From assembly GCF_014199525.1 (NCBI RefSeq), contig NZ_JACHNU010000003.1:248001-312000 (forward strand): 64,000 nt of DNA, read 5' to 3'. Origin of the DNA: Conexibacter arvalis (GTDB taxonomy: Bacteria > Actinomycetota > Thermoleophilia > Solirubrobacterales > Solirubrobacteraceae). The position numbers and the translations under genes were made by a program. Within the stretch, counting starts at the first letter, position 1. Each line of letters begins with the position of its first letter. This document shows, piece by piece, positions 63,086 through 64,000 of the stretch. Under the pieces are notes generated by a model that was given only the letters and a program-made list of their open reading frames with translations, made no database searches and was not told where the DNA came from.

Positions 63086-64000
63086 TCACAGCGCCAGCAG
63101 CTCCGGCGTCTCGAGCAGCTCGCGGATGCGCGCGAGCAGGGCGGCGCCGTCGGCGCCGTTGAGGATGCGGTGGTCGCAGGTGAGGCGCGCCACCATCGTC
63201 GGCGCCAGCACGAGCGCGCCGTCGCGGCCGACCGCCCGCTCCCTGATCGCGCCGACGGCGAGGATCGCCGCCTGCGGCGGGTTGAGCACGGCGGTGAAGG
63301 CGTCGACGCCGAACATGCCGAGGTTGGAGACGGTGAAGGTCGCGCCGCTCATCTCCTGCGGCGTCAGCCTCCCGGCGCGCCCGGCCGCGGCCAGCCGCCG
63401 CACGTCGGCGGCGATCTGCCCGAGCGAGCGGACGTCGGCGTCGAAGACGGTCGGCACGAGCAGCGCGTCGGGCGCCGCGACGGCGACGCCGACGTTGACC
63501 CGTCCGTACAGCTCCACGGCGTCGCCGGCGAAGGCGCCGTTGGCGCGCGGGTGCTCGCGCAGCGCCAGCGCCGCGGCCTTGATCGCGAAGTCGCCGAGCG
63601 ACGGCGGCTTCCTCTCGCCGCCTGCGAGCAGCTGCTTGAACCGCTCGCGCAGCGCGATCGCCGCCGACATGTCGACCTCGGCGTCGAGCACGAACTCCGG
63701 CGCCTGCTTCGCCTCGGCCATCCGCTTGGCGATCGTCTGCTGCACGCGGCTGAGCGCGATCCGCTCGACCGCGCCCTTGGCGGCGTCGGCGGCCGGGCTC
63801 GCTTGCGCGGACGCGGCGGCCGGCGCGGGCGTGCCGTTCGCCGGGGCGGCCGGTGCGCTGCCGACGGGCGCGAGCGGCGCGCCGCTCGCGAGCACGGCCG
63901 GCTGCGCCGCCAGCACGTCGCGCTTGACGACCCGTCCGTTCGGCCCGCTGCCGACCAGCGCGGCGAGGTCGATCCCCAGCTCGCGCGCGATCCGCCGCGC
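63086..64000 (-). CDS. 2-oxoacid dehydrogenase E2 acyltransferase (5' end outside window)
   Basis: At least 305 residues of the dihydrolipoamide acyltransferase. Visible from the edge inward are an E3-binding domain (ARRIARELGIDLAALVGSG...GRVVKRDVL), an Ala/Pro linker and the catalytic domain with RIALSRVQQTIAKRM, SNLGMFGVDAFTAVLNPPQAAILAVG and the active-site TCDHRILNGADG. The lipoyl domain(s) lie beyond the edge. It is in the same unit as E1-beta. Confidence 0.92.
   Translation of the reverse strand, partial: ARRIARELGIDLAALVGSGPNGRVVKRDVLAAQPAVLASGAPLAPVGSAPAAPANGTPAPAAASAQASPAADAAKGAVERIALSRVQQTIAKRMAEAKQAPEFVLDAEVDMSAAIALRERFKQLLAGGERKPPSLGDFAIKAAALALREHPRANGAFAGDAVELYGRVNVGVAVAAPDALLVPTVFDADVRSLGQIAADVRRLAAAGRAGRLTPQEMSGATFTVSNLGMFGVDAFTAVLNPPQAAILAVGAIRERAVGRDGALVLAPTMVARLTCDHRILNGADGAALLARIRELLETPELLAL

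Noticed and set aside
1-64000. CRISPR arrays, rRNA and tRNA genes
   Set aside because: Scanned for regular direct repeats and conserved rRNA/tRNA sequences; none was seen.

Overview
The window is very GC-rich bacterial DNA with short intergenic gaps, many ATGA/TGATG gene overlaps, GTG and TTG starts and weak Shine-Dalgarno (SD) use. Gene content (type-I NADH dehydrogenase, F420-type flavin enzyme, ThyX-like protein, ribose-type ABC importer, Thermoleophilia-like secreted proteins) fits a high-GC actinobacterium. Frequent AGA arginine codons in such GC-rich DNA suggest Solirubrobacterales (Conexibacter-like). That placement is inference; there is no rRNA here.

Layout. 1-5885: nuoABCDEF and most of nuoG on the minus strand. 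5980-10465: a small membrane protein, a divergent cupredoxin/cytochrome c pair, serS and a double ThyX-like protein. 10525-20795: a secreted protein, two acyl/acetyl-CoA synthetases, a catalytically degenerate alpha/beta hydrolase, a saccharopine-dehydrogenase-like reductase, a membrane protein and a GAF-GGDEF-HD-GYP signalling protein. 21037-21666: an Abi/HEPN-type gene of different base composition.

22023-33348 is the most interesting part: an 11,325-bp integrated element. It encodes a large serine integrase and sits inside the peroxiredoxin gene bcp. The attachment sites can be read directly. Joining the host halves across a TC core restores the peroxiredoxin motif YFYPKADTPGCTTQAC, and joining the element halves gives a symmetric attP. 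The element brings its own replacement 5' end for bcp, so bcp stays intact as a chimera, and the displaced host 5' end remains at the other junction. The cargo is an HNH nuclease, a P27-type terminase small subunit, a Prim-Pol/zinc-finger replication protein, a DUF488 protein, membrane/coiled-coil proteins, small zinc-finger proteins, a probable small RNA and three copies of a 16-bp palindrome. There is no large terminase, portal, capsid or tail gene. This is the gene logic of a phage satellite (PICI/SaPI-like), and I know of no described one with this architecture in this lineage.

33543-48088: mutM, a secreted PHM-like copper oxygenase fused to a cupredoxin, small secreted proteins, an aldehyde dehydrogenase, a cupredoxin/DUF1800/DUF1501 operon, cyclophilin, NUDIX, hicAB, a DEAD-box helicase, a quinone oxidoreductase and a PfkB kinase. 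48197-64000: MFS and LLM-flavin genes, then a catabolic region with several SDRs, a cupin, a ribose-type ABC importer, two XRE-cupin regulators, a 3-hydroxyisobutyrate-dehydrogenase-like enzyme, a frameshifted Gfo/Idh oxidoreductase and 2-oxoacid dehydrogenase E1-beta and E2 genes. The importer, dehydrogenases and regulators probably act on one imported polyol, sugar or branched acid whose identity the sequence does not reveal.
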